Positions 28,038-37,414 of a stretch of 64,000 nt of DNA are shown in pieces. This stretch comes from Butyrivibrio sp. VCB2006 (GTDB lineage: Bacteria > Bacillota > Clostridia > Lachnospirales > Lachnospiraceae). The position numbers and the translations under genes are program-made. Each line of letters opens with the position of its first letter. Within the stretch, counting starts at the first letter, position 1. Location of the stretch: NCBI RefSeq assembly GCF_000420945.1, contig NZ_ATVX01000003.1, forward strand, positions 248,001 through 312,000. Direction: 5' to 3'. The notes beneath the pieces were generated by a model, which saw only the letters and a list, made by a program, of their open reading frames with translations, had not been told where the DNA came from and did no database searches.

Positions 28038-28577
28038 TTATCCAAAATATCTCTTAAGGAGACCTGCAAATGCCTTGCCGTGTCTTGCCTCGTCGCGTCC
28101 GATTTCATGAACTGCGTCATGGATAGCATCAAGGTCAAGAGCTTTTGCTTTCTTAGCCAGATCAGCACGACCCTGTGTTGCGCCATACTCAGCATCAGCA
28201 CGAAGCTCAAGATTCTTCTTGGTAGAATCAGTAATAACTTCGCCGAGGAGTTCTGCAAAGTGAGCAGCATGCTCAGCTTCTTCCCAGGCAGCCTTTTCAA
28301 AGAATGCACCAATCTCAGGATAGCCCTCACGGATAGCTACTCTGGACATTGCAAGATACATACCAACCTCTGAACACTCGCCGTTGAACATTTCACGAAG
28401 GCCGTTCTTGATTTCATCAGGAGCACTGGATGCCACACCAACTACATGCTCGCAAGCCCAAACCTTTTCGCCTTCCTGCTTGGTGAACTTCTCTGCAGGA
28501 GCCTTACATACAGGACAAGCCTCCGGTGGCTGATCTCCCTCGTGAACGTAACCGCAAACCTGACATACCCACTTCAT
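28038..28577 (-). CDS. Reverse rubrerythrin
   Basis: 179 residues. A rubredoxin domain comes first (WVCQVCGYVHEGD, CPVCKAPAEKF; four Cys ligating one Fe). It is followed by a ferritin-like diiron domain with ExxH-type ligands (NGECSEVGMYL, WEEAEHAAHFAEL, EIGRDEARHGKAF). This order is the reverse of classical rubrerythrin and is typical of Clostridia, where such proteins act as NADH-linked peroxide and oxygen reductases. Good SD (AAGGAGAC). A 7-2-7 inverted repeat lies upstream. Confidence 0.93.
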   Translation of the reverse strand: MKWVCQVCGYVHEGDQPPEACPVCKAPAEKFTKQEGEKVWACEHVVGVASSAPDEIKNGLREMFNGECSEVGMYLAMSRVAIREGYPEIGAFFEKAAWEEAEHAAHFAELLGEVITDSTKKNLELRADAEYGATQGRADLAKKAKALDLDAIHDAVHEIGRDEARHGKAFAGLLKRYFG

Positions 28578-28609
28578 AATCTAGTCTCCTTTCTTGCGCT
28601 ATACGCAAA

Positions 28610-28625
28610 AGTGCATGAATGCACT
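28610..28625. promoter_or_regulatory. Inverted repeat before the rubrerythrin gene
   Basis: AGTGCAT and ATGCACT separated by two bases, 33 bp upstream of the rubrerythrin start. A further TGTGCACTA-like sequence occurs at 28676-28685. It could be an oxidative-stress operator or a leader hairpin; it does not match the PerR consensus. Confidence 0.4.
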
Positions 28626-28787
28626 AAAATACAAGAAATCTCTACCTATCAAGCATAGCACAAATAGTAATTTCATTGTGCACTATTTATAAATATTTAA
28701 TAGATACTTTTGAAAACTTTGAAAATTAATTTCGCTATTGAAACTCGTTTTACTGTATACTAAATATGTGAAGTTTTGAACATTGTT

Positions 28788-28822
28788 AAACGATATATTA
28801 ATAACACGTGCTTATATCGTTT
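28788..28822 (+). promoter_or_regulatory. 10-bp inverted repeat in the leader of the rpiR-luxS operon
   Basis: AAACGATATA (28788-28797) and TATATCGTTT (28813-28822) are perfect complements with a 15-nt loop and a T run. They lie between the probable promoter and the SD of the regulator gene. It could be an operator bound by the RpiR protein or a weak attenuator. Confidence 0.5.
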
Positions 28823-28849
28823 TTGTGCAAATAAGACAGGAGAAACCTC

Positions 28850-29716
28850 ATGAATATTGTCAGCGAAAAAATCAAAAGTTGCTACGATACATTACCATCG
28901 GCAGAAAAAATGGTAGCGGATTTTGTGCTTGAGAGAAAAGACGATCTTTTCCAATATCCGATAAAAGAACTTGCCAGATTATCAGGTACTACGCAGGCTG
29001 CATGGACCAGATTTGCCCAGGCCATTGGTTATACAGGTCTTAAGGATCTGAAAAATGCATATTACTCTGAAGCAAATGTATCTCTCAAACAGGCTGATAA
29101 AGGCCCAAAGATTGCATTTAAGGACGTTAACGAGTATACTTCATTACAGTCGATTGCTGATAATATTTGTGCTACAAGTGTGCAGGCTATCCAAACGACG
29201 TATCGATTGTTTGACACAGGCAATTTCAGTGAAATCGTAAACAAGATTGTTACAGCCAAACAGATACAGATATTTGGTGTAGGTACAGCAGGCGTTGCGG
29301 CATATGATCTGTATTGTAAGCTTCTTAGAATTCACTACAATGTTGTTTTTAATCAGGATCATCATATGAATTTGATGACAGTTTCTCAGATTGGACCTGA
29401 GGACGTTGCCATGTTCTTTGTAGATAATCCTAAGAATAAAGAGGTTATGCAGCTTTTCAACATTGCTAGTAAAAAAGATGCAATTACAATAGCCATCACA
29501 AAGCTTGGCAATAATACCCTTACTACAGGATGTAAGCATGTTCTTTTTACAACTTCTCCGGAGATTGATAAAAAGAGCGGAATAACCAGCTCAAGATTTG
29601 CTCAGCTCTTTATGGTTGATACACTTTATACAGCAATCTGCAATCGCGATTATAATAATATTCGTGAGTATCTTAGATTTTCTTACGAGGTATTCAACGA
29701 ACAACCTAAGGAGTAA
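28850..29716 (+). CDS. RpiR/MurR family transcriptional regulator with SIS domain
   Basis: 288 residues. N-terminal helix-turn-helix (about 1-75): LPSAEKMVADFVLERKD, then LSGTTQAAWTRFAQAIGYTGL. C-terminal SIS domain (about 110-260) with IQIFGVGTAGVAAYDLYCKL and a DNPKNKEVMQLF loop; this fold binds sugar phosphates or similar ligands. It lies just ten bases before luxS in the same direction, so it probably controls luxS-pfs or senses a related metabolite. The ligand is unknown. Confidence 0.9.
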   Translation: MNIVSEKIKSCYDTLPSAEKMVADFVLERKDDLFQYPIKELARLSGTTQAAWTRFAQAIGYTGLKDLKNAYYSEANVSLKQADKGPKIAFKDVNEYTSLQSIADNICATSVQAIQTTYRLFDTGNFSEIVNKIVTAKQIQIFGVGTAGVAAYDLYCKLLRIHYNVVFNQDHHMNLMTVSQIGPEDVAMFFVDNPKNKEVMQLFNIASKKDAITIAITKLGNNTLTTGCKHVLFTTSPEIDKKSGITSSRFAQLFMVDTLYTAICNRDYNNIREYLRFSYEVFNEQPKE

Positions 29717-29725
29717 ATAATTACT

Positions 29726-30205
29726 ATGGAAAAAATAGCTAGTTTTACAGTCAATCACCTTGACTTAGAGCCTGGAATTTATGTATCAAGAAAAGATAAG
29801 GTTGGACAGGAAACAATTACGACCTTTGATCTTAGAATGACAGCGCCTAACAAAGAGCCTGTTATGAATACTGCTGAGGTGCATACTATGGAGCATCTTG
29901 GAGCCACATTCCTTCGTAATGATCCGGAGTATAAGGACAGAACAATCTATTTCGGACCTATGGGATGCAGAACAGGATTTTATGTTGTTCTTGCAGGGGA
30001 TCTTTCTTCTAAAGATATTGTTCCTCTTATTACCAGAATGTATGAGTTCATAAGAGATTTTAAGGGCGAGGTTCCGGGAGCCAGTGCAAGAGATTGTGGA
30101 AACTATCTTGATATGAATCTTGGTATGGCAAATTTCCTTGCAAAGAGATATCTTGATAACACTCTTTATAACATTGATGACAAACATCTTGTATATCCAG
30201 AATAA
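29726..30205 (+). CDS. luxS: S-ribosylhomocysteine lyase
   Basis: 159 residues, full length. Zinc ligands His53 and His57 (HTMEH) and Cys124 (ARDCGNYLDMN); catalytic Glu56 and Cys81 (FGPMGCRTGFY). It splits S-ribosylhomocysteine to homocysteine and DPD, the AI-2 precursor. The gene pfs, which makes its substrate, follows at once, so the pair performs detoxification of S-adenosylhomocysteine; signalling is possible but not implied. Confidence 0.97.
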   Translation: MEKIASFTVNHLDLEPGIYVSRKDKVGQETITTFDLRMTAPNKEPVMNTAEVHTMEHLGATFLRNDPEYKDRTIYFGPMGCRTGFYVVLAGDLSSKDIVPLITRMYEFIRDFKGEVPGASARDCGNYLDMNLGMANFLAKRYLDNTLYNIDDKHLVYPE

Positions 30206-30223
30206 TTGAAAGCGAGAAGCGGC

Positions 30224-30919
30224 ATGAAAATTGGTATTATTGGTGCTATGGAAGTTGAGGTTGAAACCCTTAAAAGTAGCATGACTGTTAAAAATACAGT
30301 TAAGAAAGCTTCCATGGAATTTTTTGAAGGAACCTTGGGAAGTACAGAAGTTGTAGTAGTAAGAAGTGGTATTTGTAAGGTTAACGCAGGTATCTGCGTT
30401 CAGATTCTTGTTGATACCTTTGGTGTTACACATGTCATCAACACAGGAGCAGCAGGATCTCTTGATGCCAGGATCAACATTGGAGACATAGTTCTTTCAA
30501 CTGATGCTTGTTATCACGATGTAGACGCCACAGTATTTGGTTATAAGAAGGGCGAAATCCCTCAGCTTGGAACGCAAGTCTTCACAGCTGATGCTGGGCT
30601 TAGAGAAAAGGCAAAAGCAGCAATCAAGGTTGCAGCGCCTGATCTTGGCATATTCGAAGGACGAGTCTGCAGTGGAGACCAGTTCATTTGTGATAAAGCT
30701 GTAAAAGATGCTATTATCAAGGATTTTGGCGGAATGTGCTGCGAGATGGAAGGAACAGGAATCGCACAGGCATGTTTCCTTAATAATATTCCATTCCTGA
30801 TCATCAGAGCTATTTCTGATAAGGCTGATGGAAGCGAGATAATGGACTATCCCGAGTTTGAAGCTAAGGCTGCCAAGGACTGCGCTGCAGCAACAATGGA
30901 ACTTTTAAAATCATTATAA
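30224..30919 (+). CDS. mtnN: 5'-methylthioadenosine/S-adenosylhomocysteine nucleosidase
   Basis: 231 residues. Removes adenine from S-adenosylhomocysteine and methylthioadenosine. Motifs: MKIGIIGAMEVEVE (catalytic Glu), VINTGAAGSLD, GDIVLSTDACYHDVD, GDQFI, EMEGTGIAQAC (ribose-binding MEG) and IRAISDKADG (catalytic Asp). The start at 30224 gives the family N-terminus MKIGIIGAME; an in-frame TTG at 30206 directly after luxS would add six residues and is less likely. Confidence 0.95.
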   Translation: MKIGIIGAMEVEVETLKSSMTVKNTVKKASMEFFEGTLGSTEVVVVRSGICKVNAGICVQILVDTFGVTHVINTGAAGSLDARINIGDIVLSTDACYHDVDATVFGYKKGEIPQLGTQVFTADAGLREKAKAAIKVAAPDLGIFEGRVCSGDQFICDKAVKDAIIKDFGGMCCEMEGTGIAQACFLNNIPFLIIRAISDKADGSEIMDYPEFEAKAAKDCAAATMELLKSL

Positions 30920-30934
30920 TTTGCAGAAAAAGCG

Positions 30935-30975
30935 AGCGACCTGGCACATAAATCATATTGTCAGGTCGCTTTTTC
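30935..30975 (+). terminator. Terminator of the rpiR-luxS-pfs operon
   Basis: AGCGACCTG pairs with CAGGTCGCT around a 17-nt loop and is followed by TTTTT. Confidence 0.85.
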
Positions 30976-31062
30976 TCTGATACACTTTATGACGGAATAC
31001 GTTTTCCGTACTATGTTCATAATAGTAACATTTCACATATATTCCAATAGGAGGCTTTTAAA

Positions 31063-32643
31063 ATGGTGAATTGGAACAATCTAGACACACTTAAATCTTA
31101 CGATGCCCTTAAGAACACAGCTACTGTGAATCTTGTAGAGGCTATGACAGGTGCAAATGGCGCTGAGAGAGTTAAGAAATACTCAGTTCCTATGGCAGCA
31201 GGCCTTGATTTTAACTATGCAGCAAAAGAGGTAGATGACAACATTTTATCTGCTCTTGCAGCCCTTGCAGATGAGGCTCAGCTGGCTGAGAAGTATGAAG
31301 CTCTCTATAACGGCGAAGTTATAAATACAGGTGAAAAGAGAATGGTTCTTCACCAGCTCACACGTGGTCAGCTTGGAGAGAATGTAATGGCTGATGGCGT
31401 TAACAAGCGTGAGTTCTATGTAAAAGAGCAGCAGAGAATTGCAGATTTTGCCAAGAAGGTTCACTCTGGTGAGATCACAAATGCTAAGGGTGAGAAGTTC
31501 ACAACTGTAGTACAGATTGGTATCGGTGGATCAGACCTTGGTCCAAGAGCTATGTATCTTGCTCTTGAGAACTGGGCTAAGAAGACCGGAAACTTCAAGA
31601 TGGAAGCAAAGTTCATCAGTAACGTAGATCCTGATGATGCCAGCGCAGTTCTTAACTCAGTTGATGTTAATCGTACTATCTTTATCCTGGTTTCTAAGTC
31701 AGGAACAACTCTTGAAACTCTGACAAATGAGTCTTTTGTAACAGACGCACTCAAAAAGGCAGGTCTTGAGCAGGGTAAGCACATGATCGCTGTTACTTCA
31801 GAGACTTCACCTCTTGCAAAGAGTGATAACTACCTTGAAGCTTTCTTCATGGATGACTATATCGGAGGACGTTATTCTTCAACATCAGGCGTAGGCGGGG
31901 CAGTTCTTTCACTTGCTTTTGGTCCTGACGTATTTGCTCAGTTCCTTGAGGGCGCAGCAGAAGAAGATAAGCTTGCAGCTAACAAGGATATGCTTAAGAA
32001 CCCAGCAATGCTTGATGCTATGATTGGTGTATATGAGAGAAATGTTCTGGGCTATGATAGCACAACAGTACTTCCTTATTCACAGGGACTTAGCCGTTTC
32101 CCTGCACACCTTCAGCAGCTTGATATGGAGTCTAACGGTAAGAGCGTTAACCGTTTCGGAGATCCTATTAACTATGTAACAGGACCGGTTATCTTCGGTG
32201 AGCCCGGAACAAACGGACAGCACTCCTTCTATCAGCTCCTTCACCAGGGAACAGATATTATTCCACTTCAGTTCATCGGCTTTAGAAACAGCCAGCTGGG
32301 GAATGATGTAAATATTCAGGACAGCACATCTCAGCAGAAGCTTTGCGCTAACGTAGCTGCTCAGATCGTTGCTTTTGCCTGCGGTAAAAAAGATGAGAAT
32401 GCAAACAAGAACTTCAAGGGCGGACGTCCTTCAAGTATCATCATTGGTGATGAGCTTAATCCTAAGTCTCTTGGTGCACTCCTTGCACACTTCGAGAACA
32501 AGGTAATGTTCCAAGGATTTGTTTGGAACATCAATTCCTTCGATCAGGAAGGCGTTCAGCTTGGTAAGGTTCTTGCCAAGAAGGTTCTTGCTCATGAGAC
32601 AGACGGAGCACTTGCTGAGTACAGCAAACTTCTTAATATCTGA
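31063..32643 (+). CDS. pgi: Glucose-6-phosphate isomerase
   Basis: 526 residues. Interconverts glucose-6-phosphate and fructose-6-phosphate. Clear SIS-fold motifs: QIGIGGSDLGPRAMYLAL, ILVSKSGTTLETLTN (phosphate binding), GGRYSSTSGVGGAVLS, the catalytic Glu in DMESNGKSVNR and the His in GEPGTNGQHSFYQLLHQG. It has its own promoter region and terminator. Codon bias suggests high expression. Confidence 0.97.
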   Translation: MVNWNNLDTLKSYDALKNTATVNLVEAMTGANGAERVKKYSVPMAAGLDFNYAAKEVDDNILSALAALADEAQLAEKYEALYNGEVINTGEKRMVLHQLTRGQLGENVMADGVNKREFYVKEQQRIADFAKKVHSGEITNAKGEKFTTVVQIGIGGSDLGPRAMYLALENWAKKTGNFKMEAKFISNVDPDDASAVLNSVDVNRTIFILVSKSGTTLETLTNESFVTDALKKAGLEQGKHMIAVTSETSPLAKSDNYLEAFFMDDYIGGRYSSTSGVGGAVLSLAFGPDVFAQFLEGAAEEDKLAANKDMLKNPAMLDAMIGVYERNVLGYDSTTVLPYSQGLSRFPAHLQQLDMESNGKSVNRFGDPINYVTGPVIFGEPGTNGQHSFYQLLHQGTDIIPLQFIGFRNSQLGNDVNIQDSTSQQKLCANVAAQIVAFACGKKDENANKNFKGGRPSSIIIGDELNPKSLGALLAHFENKVMFQGFVWNINSFDQEGVQLGKVLAKKVLAHETDGALAEYSKLLNI

Positions 32644-32662
32644 TAAATAGGCACATAAATTC

Positions 32663-32699
32663 AGGTCATGCTTCTTGAAAAAGGAGCATGGCCTTTTTG
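32663..32699 (+). terminator. pgi terminator
   Basis: AGGTCATGCT pairs with AGCATGGCCT (one G-T pair), followed by TTTTT. Confidence 0.85.
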
Positions 32700-32786
32700 T
32701 TGGCTTTTTTATGCTAACGGTTCCACTTTGTTTGAATTATGCTATAATATTTTAGAAAAATCAAAACAATATCCAAGGAGGGTTAC

Positions 32787-33719
32787 ATGGGAGCTTATTT
32801 ATTCGTTCATTTTAAAGAGAAATACACACCTGACGGGGAACAGGTTTATTTTGGAGTATCCAAAGATGGATTTAACTGGGAGCAGGTTAACGGTGGCAAG
32901 CCGATTTTGGAAAGTCACCTTGGAGAAAAGGGTGTAAGAGACCATACAATCATTAGAAAAAAGGACAACACATTTGTAATTCTGGCTACAGATCTTTGTA
33001 TTGCCAGCAATTTTGAATCTGTTTATGAAAAGAACTGGAATAAGGTTAACAGAGAAGGAAGTAAATGCCTTTCCAAGTGGGAATCCAAGGACCTTATAAA
33101 CTGGTCAGAGCAGGAACTCATAAAAGTGGTCGATGATGATTATGGCTGCGCCTGGGCACCGGACATCATCTACGATGAAGAGGCCGGTGATTACATGGTT
33201 CACTGGTCATCAAGATATCCAGCCCAGTCTGATAACTTCATGGCCATCTACTACGCCAAGACTGCAGATTTTATAAATTTTACAGCTCCCACCAAGCTTT
33301 GCGATAAGATAGATACCGGAATCATAGATTCTAACATAGTTTATGAGGATGGTTATTACTACAGGTTTGTAAAAAGCGACTTTAATCCGGCACATATAAT
33401 TCTTGAAAGAGGCAAGTCTTTAACCGGAGAATATGAGAGAATGCCTGCTTTCGACGAGGAAATGAATAAGCTTGAGGATGGTCAGTATGAAGCACCGACC
33501 TGTTACAAACTTCCTGATGGCAGCTGGTGCCTGATGCTGGATTTCTACGGTTGTGAGAAAGAGAAGCAGGGATATGTTCCATTTGTGGCAAAAGATATTT
33601 CTACAGGCCGATTTGTGCGCTCTGACAAGGAGTTTAGCTTCCCTTATGGCTTTAAACATGGCACAGTTATGCTTATTACAGATGAGGAATACGACAGGAT
33701 AAAGAAGGCCTTTAAGTGA
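32787..33719 (+). CDS. GH43-like glycoside hydrolase, intracellular
   Basis: 310 residues, five-bladed propeller type. Typical GH43 features are YFGVSKDGFNWEQVNGGKPI, VRDHTIIRKKDN (the Asp and acid region), CAWAPDIIYDEEAGDYMVHW (the strongly conserved WAPDI motif) and DGQYEAPTCYKLPDG, whose Glu is the likely general acid. No signal peptide, so it should act in the cytosol on arabino- or xylo-oligosaccharides. The exact linkage is not predictable. AAGGAGG precedes the ATG. Confidence 0.85.
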   Translation: MGAYLFVHFKEKYTPDGEQVYFGVSKDGFNWEQVNGGKPILESHLGEKGVRDHTIIRKKDNTFVILATDLCIASNFESVYEKNWNKVNREGSKCLSKWESKDLINWSEQELIKVVDDDYGCAWAPDIIYDEEAGDYMVHWSSRYPAQSDNFMAIYYAKTADFINFTAPTKLCDKIDTGIIDSNIVYEDGYYYRFVKSDFNPAHIILERGKSLTGEYERMPAFDEEMNKLEDGQYEAPTCYKLPDGSWCLMLDFYGCEKEKQGYVPFVAKDISTGRFVRSDKEFSFPYGFKHGTVMLITDEEYDRIKKAFK

Positions 33720-33833
33720 AAATTTTATAAAGTTGAAACATATATTACGAAATCGGGAATTTGATATTAACAATCATGAACGATTTTATGATATAATTTT
33801 GATAGGTGCATAGATATAGGTTGCCGGGGGTGC

Positions 33834-35351
33834 ATGATGCGTTTTCGTACAAAACTCTTAATCACGTCTGTGGCGATAGTTATTATTCCTATTATCTTGG
33901 CAATCGGTACATTTTTTGCGATAGGCAGATATCTAGTTTATGAACAGAAGCTTGACGATTTTTCGAATGGTTTTGACTATAGCATGGTGTCAAATCCAAG
34001 TGAAGCTTTTGCTGATATGACAGATGAAGTTACACATGATATAGCGCTTGCACTGATAGTTAATCCATTTATCCTTGAAGACAAGGACTTCCTGGAGAGT
34101 GTAGACAGCAAGATTGCAACTAAATATTCTTTTCTCCTGGTAAAGCGAGGCGAGGATATCTATTATGTGGCAAACATGGATCGTGCCAAGGATGTAGTAG
34201 ATGAACTGCCAGGCTATGGAACAGATGTAAATGGCATATATTATACTGCTTCCAAACATTTAGTTAAGCAGATTGATTTCAGGTTTTCCACAGGTGATCA
34301 GGGAAGCCTCTACATTATTTCAGGTATCCGAACTGCACTCACAGCATCAATGTTCATTTATATGGGAGTTGCGATTATTCTGATTCTTTTGATCACCAGT
34401 GTTCTTTTGACAATGTGGATAGGAAACAGCTTCTTTAAGCCTATAGATGAGCTTAACGTGGCGATGCAGCATATTCAGGACGGTAATTTCGATTACATTC
34501 TTCCTACGGATATCAAGGAAAAAGGCGAGATTGGAGCCATGTATCGTAATTACGAGGACATGAGACTGAGGTTAAAAGAGTCTGCTGAGGAAAAGATTGA
34601 ACGGGAAAAGCAGAACAAAGAGCTTATCAGTAATATCTCCCACGACCTGAAAACTCCTATTACTGCGATAAAAGGTTATTCCCAGGGACTTCTCGAAGGC
34701 GTTGCGGATAGCCCTGAGAAACAGATGAAGTACATTAAGATCATTAACAATAAGGCCAATGATATGAACAACCTTATTAATGAGCTGACCTTGTACTCCA
34801 GTATTGATAATAATAGAATTCCATATAATTTCATTAGACTTAACGTCGGTGAGTATTTTGGAGACTGTATAGAAGAGATTGGTGCAGACTTAGAGAGCAA
34901 ATCAATCAAGCTTAATTACTCAAATCTTACAACTCCGGATACGCAGATTGTAGCTGACCCTGAGCAGATTAAGCGAGTGGTCAACAACGTAGTTAGTAAC
35001 AGTGTTAAATATCTTGATAGAGATGACGGAACAGGTCAGATTGATATCAGGATTTTGGATGAGATAGATTCCATCAGAGTAGAGCTTGAGGACAATGGTA
35101 AGGGAATCGCACAAAGAGACATTCCAAACATTTTCGACAGGTTCTATCGTACAGATGCTTCCAGAAACTCCAAGCAGGGAGGAAGCGGAATCGGATTATC
35201 TATTGTTAAGAAGATAATCGAAGATCATGGCGGTTATATATGGGCAACCAGCCATGAGGGAGAAGGAACCTGCATGCATTTCGTATTACGTAAATATGTT
35301 GAGTATGCTGATAATCAGGAAACAGTTACAGTAGAACATGAAACACAATAA
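33834..35351 (+). CDS. Sensor histidine kinase
   Basis: 505 residues. Membrane helix (about 8-30), extracytoplasmic sensor (about 31-165), second helix (about 167-190), HAMP (FFKPIDELNVAM...), HisKA with SNISHDLKTPITAIKGY (phospho-His) and HATPase_c with the N box (VVNNVVSNSVKY), DNGKGI and GGSGIGLSIVKKIIEDHGG. An ATG at 33837 is also possible and has better SD spacing. The cognate regulator follows 23 bp later. The signal is unknown; the layout resembles VanS/CiaH-type kinases. Confidence 0.93.
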   Translation: MMRFRTKLLITSVAIVIIPIILAIGTFFAIGRYLVYEQKLDDFSNGFDYSMVSNPSEAFADMTDEVTHDIALALIVNPFILEDKDFLESVDSKIATKYSFLLVKRGEDIYYVANMDRAKDVVDELPGYGTDVNGIYYTASKHLVKQIDFRFSTGDQGSLYIISGIRTALTASMFIYMGVAIILILLITSVLLTMWIGNSFFKPIDELNVAMQHIQDGNFDYILPTDIKEKGEIGAMYRNYEDMRLRLKESAEEKIEREKQNKELISNISHDLKTPITAIKGYSQGLLEGVADSPEKQMKYIKIINNKANDMNNLINELTLYSSIDNNRIPYNFIRLNVGEYFGDCIEEIGADLESKSIKLNYSNLTTPDTQIVADPEQIKRVVNNVVSNSVKYLDRDDGTGQIDIRILDEIDSIRVELEDNGKGIAQRDIPNIFDRFYRTDASRNSKQGGSGIGLSIVKKIIEDHGGYIWATSHEGEGTCMHFVLRKYVEYADNQETVTVEHETQ

Positions 35352-35374
35352 TCAATAGAAAGGCAGATAAGTGT

Positions 35375-36064
35375 ATGAGTAGAATTCTTATTGTTGAGGA
35401 TGAAGAGGCCATTGCTGATCTTGAAAAGGATTATCTTGAGCTAAGCGATTTCGAAGTAAAAATCGAGAATACCGGAGATGCAGGTCTTGAGACTGCTCTT
35501 GCAGAAGAGTTTGATCTTATAATCCTGGATCTGATGCTTCCCGGAATGGATGGATTTGAGGTTTGTAAGCATATCAGAGAAAAGAAGGATGTGCCGATCC
35601 TCATGGTTTCAGCCAAGAAGGATGATATCGATAAAATCAGAGGCTTAGGTCTTGGAGCAGATGACTATATCACCAAGCCATTTAGCCCATCTGAACTTGT
35701 TGCCCGTGTTAAGGCTCATATGGCAAGATATTCAAGACTTGTTGGATCAGGCCACGAGAACAACGATTTCGTTGAGATCAGAGGACTCAAGATCGACAAG
35801 ACAGCCAGAAGAGTATATGTAGATGACGAGGAGAAGAGCTTCACAACTAAGGAGTTTGATCTTCTTACATTCCTTGCAGAGAATCCTAATCACGTATTCA
35901 CCAAGGAAGAGCTCTTTAGAAAGATCTGGAACATGGATTCCATCGGTGATATTGCAACTGTAACAGTTCATATCAAGAAGATCCGTGAGAAGATTGAGTA
36001 TGATACCTCTAATCCACAGTACATCGAGACAATCTGGGGTGTTGGATATCGCTTTAAGGTTTAA
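35375..36064 (+). CDS. OmpR/PhoB family response regulator
   Basis: 229 residues. Receiver domain: ILIVEDEEAIADLE (acid pair), LIILDLMLPGMDG (phospho-Asp about 52), VSAKKDD and ITKPFSPSEL (Lys). C-terminal winged helix: EFDLLTFLAENPNHVFTKEE and ATVTVHIKKIREKIE. Pairs with the preceding kinase. A strong terminator follows. Confidence 0.95.
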   Translation: MSRILIVEDEEAIADLEKDYLELSDFEVKIENTGDAGLETALAEEFDLIILDLMLPGMDGFEVCKHIREKKDVPILMVSAKKDDIDKIRGLGLGADDYITKPFSPSELVARVKAHMARYSRLVGSGHENNDFVEIRGLKIDKTARRVYVDDEEKSFTTKEFDLLTFLAENPNHVFTKEELFRKIWNMDSIGDIATVTVHIKKIREKIEYDTSNPQYIETIWGVGYRFKV

Positions 36065-36072
36065 TTGCTGAT

Positions 36073-36110
36073 AACTCCTATCTGGTCTTGTGCCAGGTAG
36101 GAGTTTTTTA
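36073..36110 (+). terminator. Terminator of the first two-component operon
   Basis: AACTCCTATCTGG pairs with CCAGGTAGGAGTT (one imperfect pair), followed by TTTTTT. The next gene's SD (GGAGG) lies just after it. Confidence 0.88.
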
Positions 36111-36124
36111 TAGGAGGCCAATTA

Positions 36125-37414
36125 ATGACCGATGTAATCAGGACAACAAATCTCATTCTGGTATCAACAGGTTTTATCGTTTCTTTAGTGGGATTAGTTC
36201 AGGTTCTGTTTAGCAGAAATATAGAAAAAAAGACAAGATATTTCTTTTATAGTTTGTTTTCTGTTCTGGAATTATATACTCTGTGTATTCTGATAAGGGA
36301 GCTGACTCATTCCAATGTTGGAAGTTATAGCTGGGTAGTTCTTTCTAAAGTGGTGTTGTTTGGACAGGCTTTTTTTGCCTCGGTTCTGACAGTTCTGATC
36401 ACTGCATTTCTACTATTTCAAACAGGTGAAGAAAACTGGATAAAGAATAAGGTGCTTATAGCTACAATTATCCTGTGGCTGTGTTATCAGGGACTACTTA
36501 TCAGTAATATTTTTACAGGCAGTATCTATGAGGTTGACGATAACAATGTATATTCCAGAGGACCGATGTTTGCCGTCCTAGTAGTGCCAACAATAATGAT
36601 AATGATAATTGACTTATTCATTATCTTTTGGAAGAGAAAGAAATACACTTCCAAGCAGATCAAGGCGTTTCTGGTATATTCGATACTGCCAATGATGGCC
36701 ATGATAATACAAACAAGGCTTCTTGGAGTTCACCTTATTGTCTTGAGCTCAGTTTTGGCTACTTTTTTCATGCTGATTTGCATTATTAGCGATCAGAACG
36801 AGAAGTATTACAAAAAGGAGGCAGAAAATGCCCAGCTAAAGATAAACATTCTTTTAGCACAGATTCAGCCCCATTTTTTGTATAACAGTCTTACTACTAT
36901 AAAATATCTATGTGCAAAGGATTCAAAAAAAGCAGAAGAGGCTCTGGATTATTTCATTAGTTATCTTCGTTATAATGTGGATTCACTTTCGAATGATGCG
37001 CCAATAGAATTTGAAAAAGAACTGGAGCATGTAAAGGGGTATTTAGAACTTCAGAAATTACGTTTTGGAGATGACCTTGAAATTGAGTATGACATAGAAA
37101 CAACTGATTTTAAGATGCCTACCCTCACACTTCAGCCGCTTGTGGAAAATGCAGTAAATTACGGTGTAAGAAAAAATGAAGATGGACAGGGTATAGTAAA
37201 AATAATCACACGAAAGAAAGATGACCATGTAGAGGTCATTGTTGAAGACAACGGACCGGGATTTGTATATGATCCATCTCCAAATGCCAGGCAAAAGCTT
37301 CATGTTGGTGTAAAAAATGTTATGGAGAGAATTGCACGTATATCTGGAGGGGAACTTACCTATGAATCTGAAGTGGGTAAGGGAACAAGAGCAATAATAA
37401 AACTATATAAATGA
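36125..37414 (+). CDS. LytS-type histidine kinase with 7TM-like N-terminus
   Basis: 429 residues. About seven N-terminal hydrophobic helices (1-225) resemble the 7TM region of HisKA_7TM kinases. A short coiled stretch leads to the His_kinase domain AQIQPHFLYNSLTTIKYLC (phospho-His) and an HATPase_c domain (LQPLVENAVNYGV, VEDNGPGF, GVGKG-like GVKNVMERI). Its gene overlaps the end of the convergent HTH-receiver gene by 12 bases. That neighbour is the only candidate regulator and lacks a LytTR domain. Confidence 0.9.
   Translation: MTDVIRTTNLILVSTGFIVSLVGLVQVLFSRNIEKKTRYFFYSLFSVLELYTLCILIRELTHSNVGSYSWVVLSKVVLFGQAFFASVLTVLITAFLLFQTGEENWIKNKVLIATIILWLCYQGLLISNIFTGSIYEVDDNNVYSRGPMFAVLVVPTIMIMIIDLFIIFWKRKKYTSKQIKAFLVYSILPMMAMIIQTRLLGVHLIVLSSVLATFFMLICIISDQNEKYYKKEAENAQLKINILLAQIQPHFLYNSLTTIKYLCAKDSKKAEEALDYFISYLRYNVDSLSNDAPIEFEKELEHVKGYLELQKLRFGDDLEIEYDIETTDFKMPTLTLQPLVENAVNYGVRKNEDGQGIVKIITRKKDDHVEVIVEDNGPGFVYDPSPNARQKLHVGVKNVMERIARISGGELTYESEVGKGTRAIIKLYK

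Noticed and set aside
28685-28710. PerR box in the rubrerythrin promoter
   Set aside because: The AT-rich stretch TTATAAATATTTAAT lacks the symmetry of the PerR consensus.
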